Shown piece after piece: positions 16,615-25,578 of a stretch of 38,169 nucleotides of DNA (positions are counted from its first letter, which is position 1; each line of letters opens with the position of its first letter). Source of the DNA: Candidatus Anammoximicrobium sp. (GTDB lineage: Bacteria > Planctomycetota > Planctomycetia > Pirellulales > Pirellulaceae). The notes under the pieces were generated by a model. It worked only from the letters and a program-made list of their open reading frames with translations. It made no database searches and was not told the DNA's origin. The stretch lies in the NCBI GenBank assembly GCA_012515235.1, contig JAAYYU010000102.1, forward strand, positions 1 through 38,169, written 5' to 3'. The translations under genes were made by a program, and so were the position numbers.

Positions 16615-18114
16615 TCACCCTCCCGCTGCGGTTTTGCACTCCTTCGTCGAGGGCTGGCGGGGCCACAGCCAACGACGGGCGATGACCAGCACTTGCCAAG
16701 CCGTCAACGTAGCGGCCAACAAGGCCGCTCCCGCGCCCACCAAGATCCCGGATCGCCCGGACGCCAGCGCGGAGTACAGAAGCATCAGGCCGCAAATCAA
16801 GCCGATCAGCAGCAGCGGCAACCGGTCGAACGTCTTGCGGAGCGCTTGGTGCTTCTCGTAGGTCCGGATGGCGGCGGTGGCCGACAGGTTGGCGACTTCC
16901 CGCATGGCATCCAGATTCGATTGCTGTTCAGGCGGCAGACTGAGCGGCGCCAGCACGGGCGGCGTCGGCAAGATCGCTGGCGGGTCTTCAACGAGTTCCG
17001 GGGCAGCGGCTTGCGAGTTGGTTTCTGCGGGGTCGGCCTCAGAGAAAGCGGCAACGGCTGCCCAGCCAGGCCGGTGCCGGTTTGGTGGCTCCACGCGATC
17101 TTCCGCGGCGGTGGGAAGGGGCGTTTCAGAGGCGGGAAGCCCGGCCGCAGAAGTCGATTCAGCCGCCGAACCGGGCGTTTGCGCGTCGTTGGGAACGGCG
17201 TCTCCGTGGGCGAAAACCGATTCTTCGGCCGCAAGCGTGGACTCTTCGGCGGAGAGACTGATCTGCTTCAGCAGCCGTTCGATGTACTCGCGTACCGACG
17301 GATCCAATTCTTCGTCGTCCTTCCGCTCCACCCACAGCGGCACCTGCGGCTCCTCGGCTTTCTCAGCTAAAGGCCCAGGTTCCAATTCGATCGGAACCGG
17401 AGACGCCGGCAGCGGGGCACGAAGGTCCGGCGTGTCCGGGAGGCCTGCGCGCGGCGCGGACTCAGCGGGCAGTGTCGCTTCTTGCTGAGCCGCCAGCCGT
17501 TCCGTTTCGGAGTCCGCCGCCGAGAGCGGGAGCGCATGGGACGGTTCGTTGGGCGCGGCAGGATGGGGCGAGGCTTCACGTTGCAGTTTCAGCAGTTCCG
17601 CGACCATCCGCTCCAAGCGGGTCATCCGACCTTCAAGGCGGTCGAACCGCCGATGGATGCCCTCTGGCCCGTCGTCCACGGCGGCGTGGGGCGCCGCGTC
17701 GTCCCGGACAGCGTGGTCGGCCACGGGCTCGCGGTGGCTTGTCGCCAGGGAGCAGGGGACCGGATTGGTTGCCGCGCAATCCGCCAGGACATGGACGGTG
17801 ACCGGGCCGACCTGCAGGCAATCCCCGACGTTCAAGGGCGAGTCTGTAAACGATTGGCCGTTCAGCCGCGTTTCGCCGGTCCAGTCCCGGACGACCGTTC
17901 CGTCGCGACCGCGCAAGATCACGCACTGCAACGGCGCCCCCTCCGGCAATGGCACAGTGCAATCTTCGCGGCCGCCCAAAGTACACTGGCTGGACCGTAC
18001 GTGCAGCACTTTTTCGTCATAGCCGCCGCCCCGCAGGCAGAGGATCAAATCGCCGGAGGCCGGCGCGTGGACGGTGTTCCGCTGTTCGTGTTCGGTCGGT
18101 GCTTTGGTTGACAT
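16615..18114 (-). CDS. FHA-like domain protein with disordered linker and C-terminal membrane hairpin
   Basis: The 499-residue protein begins with an FHA-like beta-sandwich (about 20-110): VLHVRSSQCTLGGREDCTVP, the GRE loop, and ETRLNGQ with its conserved Asn. The usual Ser-x-x-His of phosphothreonine-binding FHA domains is not visible (PLQCVI instead), so phosphopeptide binding may be weak or lost. A short coiled segment (HRRFDRLEGRMTRLERMVAELLKLQRE) follows, then about 200 residues of Ala/Pro/Glu-rich, probably disordered sequence. Two C-terminal membrane helices lie at about 430-450 and 455-478. I choose the ATG at 18114 over an in-frame TTG at 18120 because AGGCGG is about 10 bases before it. 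It may anchor a signalling assembly at the membrane. Confidence 0.8.
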   Translation of the reverse strand: MSTKAPTEHEQRNTVHAPASGDLILCLRGGGYDEKVLHVRSSQCTLGGREDCTVPLPEGAPLQCVILRGRDGTVVRDWTGETRLNGQSFTDSPLNVGDCLQVGPVTVHVLADCAATNPVPCSLATSHREPVADHAVRDDAAPHAAVDDGPEGIHRRFDRLEGRMTRLERMVAELLKLQREASPHPAAPNEPSHALPLSAADSETERLAAQQEATLPAESAPRAGLPDTPDLRAPLPASPVPIELEPGPLAEKAEEPQVPLWVERKDDEELDPSVREYIERLLKQISLSAEESTLAAEESVFAHGDAVPNDAQTPGSAAESTSAAGLPASETPLPTAAEDRVEPPNRHRPGWAAVAAFSEADPAETNSQAAAPELVEDPPAILPTPPVLAPLSLPPEQQSNLDAMREVANLSATAAIRTYEKHQALRKTFDRLPLLLIGLICGLMLLYSALASGRSGILVGAGAALLAATLTAWQVLVIARRWLWPRQPSTKECKTAAGG

Positions 18115-18408
18115 ATCCAATTGTCCGCCTGAATGAACCAGTGTCTCGGACGGCTCTGAACGATGGTTGCATGGAGCGAAGGGCCTTGCCCTCGGTTTCG
18201 CGGATTCCGGGAAGCCGGCAAAGTCCCAACATCATCTAGCTCACGCACGGCCCCCGGTCAACGTTGGCTTGCTCGCATCCGGGGGAGTGACAAAATCAGC
18301 GACTCTACCGAGAAAAGTTTGATATCTAATCGGGATTTGTCGATTAACCGAAATCGACGGAGGGTAGCGGTCAGTAAGGCAGCTAGCGAAGGGCGGGGGA
18401 GAAGGAAC
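18115..18408. other. divergent promoter region between the FHA and DksA-like genes
   Basis: About 290 bases with no gene. On the plus strand an AT-rich tract (AAAAGTTTGATATCTAATCGGG, about 18313-18334) is a plausible promoter core with a TATCTAAT-like -10. It is followed by a perfect hairpin, GTCGATT (18339-18345) pairing with AATCGAC (18352-18358) around a six-base loop, inside the likely leader of the DksA-like gene. Confidence 0.4.
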
Positions 18409-18861
18409 ATGAAGATTACGCGAAATGAGGCCATTGCACACTTGCGGAAGGTGCTGATCAGACGCCGCGACGCCTTGCGCAGAGCCCTGGCGGGCGACTT
18501 GAGTCTACTGAAAGAACTGCGAGGGCAAAGCCGCGGCGACGTGGCCGACTTTGCCCTGGACGCGGCCCAGGACGAGATCAGTTCGCAGTTGGCCGAGGTG
18601 GAGAGCCGGGAACTGACGAACATCGAAAGTGCGCTGGACCGGATCCGCGACGGCAGTTACGGGAACTGTGAGACCTGCAGTGAGGCGATTCCTCTGGCGC
18701 GGCTGCAGGCCCTGCCCTATGCGACGCTGTGCATTCAATGCCAGCGGGAGTCCGAGAAGGACACCTCCCGACGCGGCGGCGCCGACTGGGGACGGGTCAT
18801 CGACTCGGGCGGAGCGGACACCGATGTCGTGTTCGGCGATTTCGAACTCGACCCGATCTAA
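18409..18861 (+). CDS. DksA/TraR-family zinc-finger protein
   Basis: The 150-residue protein has an N-terminal coiled-coil-like region (HLRKVLIRRRDALRRALAGD), an acidic helix (DFALDAAQDEISSQLAEVESRELTNIE) and a C4 zinc finger, CETC (87-90) and CIQC (108-111), joined by SEAIPLARLQALPYATL. This is the DksA/TraR architecture, in which the coiled coil enters the RNA polymerase secondary channel and modulates initiation, often with ppGpp. The usual tip residues (DxxDxA) are approximated by DVADFALDAAQDE. The ATG at 18409 follows GAAGGA. A longer frame upstream to 18163 would use poor starts. An HtrA-like gene follows. Confidence 0.88.
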   Translation: MKITRNEAIAHLRKVLIRRRDALRRALAGDLSLLKELRGQSRGDVADFALDAAQDEISSQLAEVESRELTNIESALDRIRDGSYGNCETCSEAIPLARLQALPYATLCIQCQRESEKDTSRRGGADWGRVIDSGGADTDVVFGDFELDPI

Positions 18862-18875
18862 ACGGCCTTTCGCAA

Positions 18876-18895
18876 GAAGAGGTCCAGGCCTCTTC
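18876..18895 (+). terminator. hairpin after the DksA-like gene, possible terminator
   Basis: GAAGAGG (18876-18882) pairs perfectly with CCTCTTC (18889-18895) around a six-base loop, 15 bases after the stop. No T-run follows, so it may be a weak or Rho-assisted terminator or an mRNA-stabilising structure. Confidence 0.35.
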
Positions 18896-19051
18896 GCGCA
18901 AAAGGGGCCTGTCCTTGCGGATCGGAAAGGACTAAGGTGAGAGGGTTTGACCGCCCCAGCGGCGGTGTGCGCGCCGTCCGGACGTTGTGCGCACGGGCAA
19001 CCCCCAACATCCGGCCGGACGAAAGCGACCGTATCAGGGAGATGCGACGGT

Positions 19052-20203
19052 ATGAAGATTGGATGGCCGCTGTGTCCCCGTCTTTGCCTTGTTGCGCTGC
19101 TGGTGGGTCAGCTTGCGGCTCTGGGCCGGGCCCAGGAGACGCTCACCTCCCCCTCGGAGGCCTCGGAGGTATCCGCCGAAGCGAGGGAACGGTTGTATCG
19201 GGAGATCGACCAGGAGGTCGCCGCCCTGGAGCGTCAGGGGACGCTGCTGAAACGAGTCGTCCGCCTGGTGACCCCAACCGTGGTCCACATCGAGGCGGCG
19301 AAAAACAGCCGCGAAGACGTCCGCTTCTCTCGGCGTTCCGTGGAAGAGGCCGGTTCGGGCGTCGTCATCCGGCACGGCGGCGGATTCTACGTTTTGACCA
19401 ACCGCCACGTCATCAACGATTCGTTGCTGGCTCAAATCAAGATTAAGTTGGCGGACGGCCGCGTCGTCAATCCAAAGCAAGCCTGGACGGATCGCGGGAC
19501 CGACGTGGCAATCATGGAAATCAGCGCGGACCATCTCGTCGCGGCCCGCCTGGGCGACAGCGACAAACTGGAAATCGGCGACTTTGTGCTGGCCGTCGGC
19601 AGTCCCTTTGGGTTGAGCCATTCGGTGACGTACGGAATCATCAGCGCCAAGGGCCGCCGTGACCTGAAACTGGGCGACGGCAGCGTCAAGTATCAAAACT
19701 TTCTGCAAACCGACGCCGCCATCAATCCCGGCAACAGCGGCGGACCGCTCTTGAATCTCCGCGGCCAAGTGATCGGCATCAACACGGCCATCGCCAGCAG
19801 TTCGGGTGGCAGCGAAGGCATCGGGTTTTCGATTCCGATCAACATGGTGATGAAGATCGCCACTCAGTTGATCGAGCGGGGTAACGTGGTGCGAGCCTAC
19901 CTGGGCGTCCGGCTGGACGCGCGGTTCGACGCCACGAGAGCTTCCACGCTCGGCCTGTCACGTCGCACCGGCGCGCTCGTTTCGACAGTCACGCCCAACT
20001 CGCCCGCCGCCGCGTCCGATGTGCGCGAGGGCGACGTCATCCTGAAAGTCAACGACGTCGTGGTCGAGGACGACGCGCACCTGGTGAACCTGGTCAGCTT
20101 GAGCGGCGTGGGCGAGTCGCTGAACCTGACCGTCTACCGCGAAGGCAAGACGCTGGCGGTCAAAGTCCAAGTCGGCAACCGCGACGATTTCGAGCCGGAA
20201 TAG
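19052..20203 (+). CDS. HtrA/DegP-like trypsin-type serine protease with one PDZ domain
   Basis: The 383-residue protein has a signal peptide (MKIGWPLCPRLCLVALLVGQLAALGRA, cleaved around residue 27), a short coiled segment, and a trypsin-like protease domain. The catalytic triad is visible: His119 in TNRHVIND, Asp151 in GTDVAIMEI and Ser229 in NPGNSGGPLLN. A single PDZ domain (about 285-370; GALVSTVTPNSPAAASDVREGDVI) follows, as in DegS or single-PDZ HtrA proteases rather than two-PDZ DegP. It probably works in the periplasm on misfolded or regulatory substrates. The ATG at 19052 is selected because the signal peptide starts there; the longer frame from 18947 has none. Confidence 0.92.
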   Translation: MKIGWPLCPRLCLVALLVGQLAALGRAQETLTSPSEASEVSAEARERLYREIDQEVAALERQGTLLKRVVRLVTPTVVHIEAAKNSREDVRFSRRSVEEAGSGVVIRHGGGFYVLTNRHVINDSLLAQIKIKLADGRVVNPKQAWTDRGTDVAIMEISADHLVAARLGDSDKLEIGDFVLAVGSPFGLSHSVTYGIISAKGRRDLKLGDGSVKYQNFLQTDAAINPGNSGGPLLNLRGQVIGINTAIASSSGGSEGIGFSIPINMVMKIATQLIERGNVVRAYLGVRLDARFDATRASTLGLSRRTGALVSTVTPNSPAAASDVREGDVILKVNDVVVEDDAHLVNLVSLSGVGESLNLTVYREGKTLAVKVQVGNRDDFEPE

Positions 20204-20455
20204 AGTCGCGAGCCGCCGCTGGCGGCATGTCCGGATGAAGCCCGGCCTCGGCGGCCAGTTGGCGCCCGGCTGAAGAACTCGCTGACCGCCGGGCTGTTCT
20301 TCGCGCTCCCGGCCGTGCGGATGCTGGAGCTTTCACGAATTCCTCTCGCGGTTTTTCGGCGAGGCCTCCCGGCGTTTCGACGGCAAACGGCACAATCGCA
20401 AGCCGTCTGCTGCGGCACGATTCGCGGCGGCGGGGCATCGGCCGCCATGCGGCGC
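20204..20455. other. convergent intergenic region
   Basis: About 250 GC-rich bases between the HtrA-like gene (plus) and the dehydrogenase gene (minus). I see no gene. The only clear structure is the terminator hairpin at its right edge. Confidence 0.4.
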
Positions 20456-20492
20456 AAAAAAAAGACCCGGCTGATTTGAAAAGCCGGGTCTT
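20456..20492 (-). terminator. Rho-independent terminator of the isopropylmalate-dehydrogenase-type gene
   Basis: On the minus strand, AAGACCCGGCT (20492-20482) pairs perfectly with AGCCGGGTCTT (20472-20462) around a nine-base loop and runs into eight T residues (20463-20456). It begins 16 bases past the stop of the minus-strand gene. It is the clearest intrinsic terminator in the window. Confidence 0.9.
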
Positions 20493-20507
20493 GAAGGGCA
20501 TGCAAGT

Positions 20508-21566
20508 TCACAGCGCCTCGACGACGAGATCGCCGACTTCGGTCGTACTGTGGCCCATCTTGCCGGCAGCCTGGCTCTTCATCTTCGTGCCGGTAACGAC
20601 CTGGACCGCTTCCCAGACCCGTTTTCCCGCCGCCTCCTGGCCGGTGTGCGTCAACAACATGGACATGGCGCTGATCGCGGCGATCGGGTTGATCACGTTC
20701 TTGCCCGTGTACTTCGGAGCGCTGCCGCCCATCGGCTCGAACATGCTCACGCCCTCGGCATCCGGGTTGATGTTGCCGCCCGCAGCGACGCCCATGCCGC
20801 CTTGGATCATCGCCGCCAAATCGGTGATGATGTCGCCGAACATGTTCGTGGTCACGATCACGTCGTAGTATTCGGGGTTCTTGACCATCCACATGCAGCA
20901 AGCGTCCACGTGGTTGTAGTCCGGCTGGACGTCCGGGTACTCCTTGGCCACCTCCTGGAACGTCCGCCACCACAAATCGTGGCCGAACGTCAGCACATTG
21001 GTCTTGGCCACCAAGGTGAGCTTCTTGCCCTTGGGGTTATTCCGTTTGCGGGTGTACTCGAAGGCCCAGCGGATGCAGCGTTCGCAGCCTTTGCGCGTGT
21101 ACACGGCGATCTGCGTCGCCACCTCGTCCGGCGTGTTCTTCTTCAGGAAGCCGCCGACTCCGGTGTACATGTCCTCGGTGTTCTCCCGGACCACGACGAA
21201 ATCGACGTCCTTCGGTCCCTTGTTGGCCAGCGGCGTCTCGACGCCCGGAAACAGCTTGACGGGCCGCAGGTTGATGTACTGGTCAAATTCGAACCGCAAT
21301 TGCAGCAGCAAGCCACGCTCCAGGATTCCCGGCGCTACGTCGGGGTGGCCGATCGCGCCCAGAAAAATCGCCTGATACTGACGCAACTCGTCAATGGCGC
21401 CGGCCGGCAGAATCTCGCCCGTCTTCAAATACCGCTCGCCGCCGAAATCGTAGTCGGTCGAACTGTAGTCGAAGCCTTCCAACTTGGCCACCGCTTTGAG
21501 CACTTTCAAGGCTTCGGCAGTCACTTCCGGACCCGTCCCGTCGCCCCCGATCACTGCAATCTTCAT
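20508..21566 (-). CDS. leuB: NAD-dependent beta-decarboxylating dehydrogenase, 3-isopropylmalate dehydrogenase type
   Basis: The 352-residue enzyme has the family motifs: MKIAVIGGDGTGPEV at the start, LQLRFEFDQYINLRPVKLFPGV (substrate Arg residues), VVVRENTEDMYTGVGG, LVAKTNVLTFGHDLW with the catalytic Lys, DVIVTTNMFGDIITDLAAMIQGGMGVA (metal-binding Asp residues) and EPMGGSAPKYTGKNVINP. In classic LeuB and isocitrate dehydrogenases the last motif reads EPxHGSAP; here His is replaced by Gly, as I recall from a subgroup in several phyla. Its normal reaction would be oxidative decarboxylation of 3-isopropylmalate in leucine synthesis. No other leu genes are adjacent, and tartrate or homoisocitrate dehydrogenase activity remains possible. 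A GGAAGGA-type site precedes the ATG. Confidence 0.8.
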   Translation of the reverse strand: MKIAVIGGDGTGPEVTAEALKVLKAVAKLEGFDYSSTDYDFGGERYLKTGEILPAGAIDELRQYQAIFLGAIGHPDVAPGILERGLLLQLRFEFDQYINLRPVKLFPGVETPLANKGPKDVDFVVVRENTEDMYTGVGGFLKKNTPDEVATQIAVYTRKGCERCIRWAFEYTRKRNNPKGKKLTLVAKTNVLTFGHDLWWRTFQEVAKEYPDVQPDYNHVDACCMWMVKNPEYYDVIVTTNMFGDIITDLAAMIQGGMGVAAGGNINPDAEGVSMFEPMGGSAPKYTGKNVINPIAAISAMSMLLTHTGQEAAGKRVWEAVQVVTGTKMKSQAAGKMGHSTTEVGDLVVEAL

Positions 21567-21749
21567 AGTCCTTCCTTCTTTCCAACTCGCAATCCCACGG
21601 TCACTGCCGACAACGCGGTCAGTTCAATCACCAAGACAGCGAATTGTACTCGGGCGGGCACGCAGTCACAAGTTGCCCAAAGGCCGAGACGTAGCGAAAA
21701 CGCCCGTCGTCGGAGCCGCCGCCACGAAACTCAGCCGCCGCCTCCTGGC

Positions 21750-21783
21750 CCCCCCACGAACGGCCACGAACGGCCACGGGGGG
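21750..21783. repeat. short direct repeats inside a G/C-run hairpin
   Basis: Two tandem copies of a 10-mer (CGAACGGCCA) lie between a CCCCCC run (about 21750-21755) and a GGGGGG run (21778-21783) that can pair. It sits just past the stop of the minus-strand lipoprotein gene, so it could be a 3' stem-loop. There is no T-run after it. Confidence 0.35.
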
Positions 21784-21790
21784 AAGCCAC

Positions 21791-23008
21791 TCAGCGATCC
21801 GGCTTCCAGAAACGCCCGGCTGGGGCGGCACGGGGCGTCTGGCCAGCATCCGCTTCCGCGGGCAGCACGCGGGCGTGTGGCGATTCTGCCGCGGTTTGTG
21901 CAGGCGTCTGTGCCGCGGTGGGCTTGCTGGCATCGTCATTCGATCGGGGGGAAGAAGGCATTTCGGCCGCCGCTTGTGCGACCGCTGGCTTGTCCGCATC
22001 GGTTGGCGGTTGCCAGCTCGCGGGCACGGCTCCCTCGGCCTCTTTCTCAGGCACCGGGGTGGGCCGCGGCGTCCAGCTTTGGGCGATCCGATCGGTGGCT
22101 TGGATTCTGATCTCCCGATCCGCTTCGATTTTCCGTCCGTCCGCGGTCAGGTAGCGGACGAACAGGTGCGCCCGGTTGTGTTCCGGCGGACCGTCCTGCC
22201 AAGGCAAACGCAGCAGCAGGCCGCGGTCCAGCGCATCGGTCTGCAGGAATTCAGCCGCGTCGTCGGCAGCGAGGTCCCAGCGGGCGATCCGCGCCGCCTG
22301 GCCGCTCTGGGCCGGATCCAGCAGCACGATCGAGAGGCTGGCAGGTTCGGGCACAAATCCGCCACTGCGATTTCGAGGCTCGACCAGCACGCGAATCCCG
22401 TCGTCGCCGGGTTGTCCGTCAAAATCCGCGCCGCCGCTGACCCGCGGATTCAGGTAGATCGACTCCACCCGCTGATCCAGCGCAGACACAATCGCGGCGG
22501 CCAGTTGTTCGTCGTTCAACCTGCGTTTTCCCGTCGTCACGACAGGCACTTCCGTCTTGACCGCCGCAGCGGGCCGCACGGCGGCAGGACCCGAGCTTCG
22601 ACGTTTTCCTTCTTCGACGCCCGGCGGCAATTCGATCTTGGGCAGTTCTGGGACTTCCGTGGGCACGCCCGAATCCTGTCCAGGTTCCTCTTCGGCGGGT
22701 TCCGTCAAAGGCTGTTCGGATTCGGCGGTACGTTTGCCAGCAAACGGCTTGCGGCCTTCCTTGGTGGTTCCGCGCGCGGCCTTCAATTCGGCCAGCGCCT
22801 GTTCATAGTTGTACTCGGCATCGTACAGCCGGTCCTCCAGGACGCGTTTCTCCGCGTTCAGCATCTCGAAATAGGCATCGGCATACGGGTCGCGCCGGCA
22901 GCCCAGCGACAGCACACTCAGCACGGTTGCCGCCAGCAACATGGTCCAGCGCACACACGCCGCGACGGTGCGTTGACCAGGCCGGATATCGAAGGGACGC
23001 GTCTGCAT
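21791..23008 (-). CDS. hypothetical lipoprotein with coiled-coil start and Pro/Glu-rich linkers
   Basis: The 405-residue protein has a hydrophobic segment ending in LSLGC (Cys37), a lipoprotein signal. A helical region follows (YADAYFEMLNAEKRVLEDRLYDAEYNYEQALAELKA) that looks like a coiled coil near the membrane. A middle domain (about 175-300; ESIYLNPRVSGGADFDGQPGDDGIRVLVEPRN) is beta-rich and globular. The rest is low-complexity, rich in Ala, Pro, Glu and Gln. I do not recognise a described family, though the layout is familiar from planctomycete surface lipoproteins. An internal ATG before MLLAATVLS would give a shorter signal. It is upstream of the dehydrogenase on the same strand but separated by 224 bases. 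Confidence 0.75.
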   Translation of the reverse strand: MQTRPFDIRPGQRTVAACVRWTMLLAATVLSVLSLGCRRDPYADAYFEMLNAEKRVLEDRLYDAEYNYEQALAELKAARGTTKEGRKPFAGKRTAESEQPLTEPAEEEPGQDSGVPTEVPELPKIELPPGVEEGKRRSSGPAAVRPAAAVKTEVPVVTTGKRRLNDEQLAAAIVSALDQRVESIYLNPRVSGGADFDGQPGDDGIRVLVEPRNRSGGFVPEPASLSIVLLDPAQSGQAARIARWDLAADDAAEFLQTDALDRGLLLRLPWQDGPPEHNRAHLFVRYLTADGRKIEADREIRIQATDRIAQSWTPRPTPVPEKEAEGAVPASWQPPTDADKPAVAQAAAEMPSSPRSNDDASKPTAAQTPAQTAAESPHARVLPAEADAGQTPRAAPAGRFWKPDR

Positions 23009-23482
23009 CGACTGCTATCACTTCAGGAGAAAATGAAGTCCGCCAGGGGATAGAGGCCGCAGAGGGTACGCGGAAAGCGAAAATCGCACAAGACGAACCG
23101 GACAATTTGCAGCTCCACAGGCGCGGAAACGAGCTTGCGGCCAGAGCCTGTGTCCGGCGCATTCCGGCGCTGCTTTTCGGATGGAAAGCGGCCAGTTGGC
23201 GGAACACCCGCTACCGAGCGCCAGGAGTGCTTTCGCTGGCACCAGACGGGATTTCGGCCCCTTTTTTAGGCGCCGTTGATGACGTAACGCTTACGGTGCT
23301 GGGATCAGGCTTACAGAATTAAATGTTTTCCGAGCAGGGTCCTATGCTGTGGCCGGCGTTACGATCGGCCAAAACTGAATTCTGTAGGCCTGACCCCCCT
23401 TCGCTAGTCTCCCGCCTGGTGCTAGCAGGCAACTCGAGCTGGCAAGGCCGGGAAGTGTCTGGCGGGAAAGATCAGGGGCCGG
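23009..23482. other. 474-base region without a recognisable gene
   Basis: This stretch lies after the hydrogenase large-subunit stop and before the lipoprotein start (both minus strand). No supported coding region is present. It holds the imperfect inverted repeat at 23301-23397 and presumably the lipoprotein promoter and the end of the hydrogenase transcript. Base composition falls relative to the flanking genes around 23280-23380. Confidence 0.5.
23301..23397. repeat. 97-bp inverted-repeat element, possible MITE or transposon remnant
   Basis: GGGATCAGGCTTACAGAATT (23301-23320) pairs with AATTCTGTAGGCCTGACCCC (23378-23397): the reverse complement of the second differs from the first at only two positions. 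The 57-base interior has no coding capacity. End sequences of the GGGTCAGGCCTACAGAATT kind resemble those seen beside transposase genes in other bacteria, but no transposase is present here. Confidence 0.55.
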
Positions 23483-24928
23483 TCAAGACTCGCCCCGCTC
23501 GGCACCGCCAGAGGCGACGCGCCGGATCTCGCGGCCCTGGGCGTCCACGACCACCAACTCCAGCGGCATCCGACCCAGGGCGTGAGTCGAGCAGGACAGA
23601 CACGGGTCGTAGGCCCGAATCGCCGCCTCGACGCGGTTCAACGCCCCATCTTTAATGTTCGCGCCGTCGACATAACGCCTGGCGACCTCCTCCACCGCGC
23701 GGCTCATGGCCCAGTTATTGTTGCCGGTGGCGACGATCAGGTTGACCTTTTCCACCTGGCCGTTCTCGTCGACCCAGTAGTGATGGAACAGCGTGCCGCG
23801 GGGAGCCTCCAGCACTCCCACGCCTTCGTGGTTGGTGATTCGGCCGGTGCAAAGGATGTCTTGGGACAACACTTCCCGGTCTTCCAGGATCTCGCGCGCC
23901 CGCTCGATGGCGTACAAGTCTTCCACCAATCGCGCGTGGTGGTAATACAGCGTGCCCTCGACCACTCGCCCGCCGCAAGCCTGTTGGTAAATTTCGTATT
24001 CCTGTTGGGCCAGCGGCGTGGCCATCTTGGCGGCTGCGTTCAACCGCCCCAACGGCCCGACGCGGTACACGCCGCCGGGATATCCGCCGGTCCGGAAATA
24101 CGGGAACTTGAGGTAGCTCCAGGATTCGACGTGCTCCGCGATGTGGTTCAAGTATTCGCTTCCGTCGAACCGGTGCAGTTCTTGGCGATGCTCGTCCACG
24201 TGCCGCAGCTCGCCGTCGTACAGTTCCACCGCGTTGTCCGGGCTGACCATGCCCAGGTAGCCGGACGGGAACGAGGCGAATTCGTCCAGCAGCGTGCGGT
24301 TGCGGTCCGCCCAGTCCTTGATGATCGTCAGCGACTCTTGGACGTAGCCGATCATCGTGTCGACCTCGCCGAGCAAAACGTCGCGGTCTTTGCCGTCCAG
24401 CGCCTGGTTTACCCCGCCGGGGACGGCAAAGTTGGGATGAATGCGGCGGTCGCCCAAGGTTGAAATCAGGGACTGCCCGAAGCGGCGGAGGTTGATCGCC
24501 TTGACCACCAATTCGGGGTTGGCCGCGTACAACCCCGCCACGTTGCGGATTTCGGGTTCGGCGTCGAACCCCAGCAGCAAGTCCGGACCGGCCAATTCGA
24601 AAAAGTGCATCGAGTGCGATTGGATCACCTGGCCCATGTGCATCAGTTCGCGCAACAGCTGAGCCGGACGCGGGGCCTGGACGCCCAGGATCTGGTCGCA
24701 CGCCTTGACCGAAACCAGATGATGGCTGACAGGGCAGATCCCGCAGATCCGCTCCGTAATCTGCGGCATCTCGAAGAACATCCGGCCTTCACAGAATTTT
24801 TCGAAGCCGCGAAACTCGTTCACGATGAACAGGGCCCGCTCGACCCGATTGTCGTCGCCCAAATGCACCACGACCTTGGCGTGGCCTTCGATCCGGGTCA
24901 CCGGTTCGATTACGACTTTTTGGACCAT
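23483..24928 (-). CDS. hoxH: [NiFe]-hydrogenase large subunit, HoxH type (group 3d-like)
   Basis: The 481-residue protein holds the NiFe active site. The N-terminal ligand motif [11 protein letters not shown] puts Cys62 and Cys65 in place; the C-terminal DPCLSCSTH puts Cys443 and Cys446. The start ([18 protein letters not shown]) and [21 protein letters not shown] match HoxH of NAD-linked bidirectional hydrogenases closely. After His449 about 32 residues remain ([10 protein letters not shown]...), which in this family are removed by a HoxW/HycI-type endopeptidase once nickel is inserted. No such peptidase or hyp gene lies in the window, so maturation must be supplied from elsewhere. It is the last gene of the hydrogenase operon, 107 bases after hoxY. 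Confidence 0.95.
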   Translation of the reverse strand: MVQKVVIEPVTRIEGHAKVVVHLGDDNRVERALFIVNEFRGFEKFCEGRMFFEMPQITERICGICPVSHHLVSVKACDQILGVQAPRPAQLLRELMHMGQVIQSHSMHFFELAGPDLLLGFDAEPEIRNVAGLYAANPELVVKAINLRRFGQSLISTLGDRRIHPNFAVPGGVNQALDGKDRDVLLGEVDTMIGYVQESLTIIKDWADRNRTLLDEFASFPSGYLGMVSPDNAVELYDGELRHVDEHRQELHRFDGSEYLNHIAEHVESWSYLKFPYFRTGGYPGGVYRVGPLGRLNAAAKMATPLAQQEYEIYQQACGGRVVEGTLYYHHARLVEDLYAIERAREILEDREVLSQDILCTGRITNHEGVGVLEAPRGTLFHHYWVDENGQVEKVNLIVATGNNNWAMSRAVEEVARRYVDGANIKDGALNRVEAAIRAYDPCLSCSTHALGRMPLELVVVDAQGREIRRVASGGAERGES

Positions 24929-25035
24929 CCCAGACTCCTTCAGCGTTCAGCTCTCGGCTCTCTGCCCGCGGTCGCCAGCCGGACACGTCCTCCCGGTTGA
25001 CGATCAACAGGGGGCAACGGACAAGCGACCGTTTT

Positions 25036-25578
25036 TCAATGCCAATCCAGGTACTTGCCGCGCAGCTTCGGCTGCCGGCCTTGGACCAGTTCGCTCAAGA
25101 CGTAGAAAATGGCGTCGGCCGAGGGCGGGCAACCGGGCAGATAGATGTCCACCGGCACGACCTGATCCACCGGACGCACGTCCTGCATGACGGCCAGGTC
25201 CTCGTGGCGGGGCACGACACCGTCCACCGTGCTCTCGCTTTCGACGTAGGCCCGCTGCAGCGCCCCTGCGGTGGTTACCGCGTTCCGCATGGCGGGGATG
25301 CCGCCGAACACCGCGCAATCGCCCAGCGCGATCAACGTTTTGCAGCGGGCCCGCATCCGCCGGGCGACTTCTTCGGTCGACGAGTTGGCGACCGCGCCCT
25401 CCAGAATGCCGACGTCGACGCCGCCTTCGTCCGGGTGCTTCAAGTCGGTGATCGGCGTCGCACGCAGCTGCACGACCTCCAGCAATTGGACAATCCGCTC
25501 GTCGATATCCAGAAACGACATGTGGCAGCCGGCGCAACCCGCCAGCCAGTCCGAAGCCACTGTGACTTTTTCGCTCAT
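25036..25578 (-). CDS. hoxY: [NiFe]-hydrogenase small subunit, HoxY type
   Basis: The 180-residue protein is the electron-transferring partner of HoxH, with ligands for the proximal [4Fe-4S] cluster: [14 protein letters not shown] (Cys15, Cys18), [12 protein letters not shown] and [11 protein letters not shown]. It is short, like HoxY and unlike uptake-hydrogenase small subunits, and has no Tat signal or medial/distal cluster domain, so the enzyme is cytoplasmic. The frame is open upstream to 25698, but the ATG at 25578 has GGAGGAGAA just before it and fits the family start. It receives or delivers electrons through the adjacent HoxU-like protein. It lies between the hoxU-like gene and hoxH in the operon. 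Confidence 0.93.
   Translation of the reverse strand: MSEKVTVASDWLAGCAGCHMSFLDIDERIVQLLEVVQLRATPITDLKHPDEGGVDVGILEGAVANSSTEEVARRMRARCKTLIALGDCAVFGGIPAMRNAVTTAGALQRAYVESESTVDGVVPRHEDLAVMQDVRPVDQVVPVDIYLPGCPPSADAIFYVLSELVQGRQPKLRGKYLDWH

Noticed and set aside
20550..22154. A plus-strand open frame of 534 codons across the dehydrogenase gene and beyond
   Set aside because: It crosses a real gene, an intergenic gap and part of a second gene with no recognisable domain.
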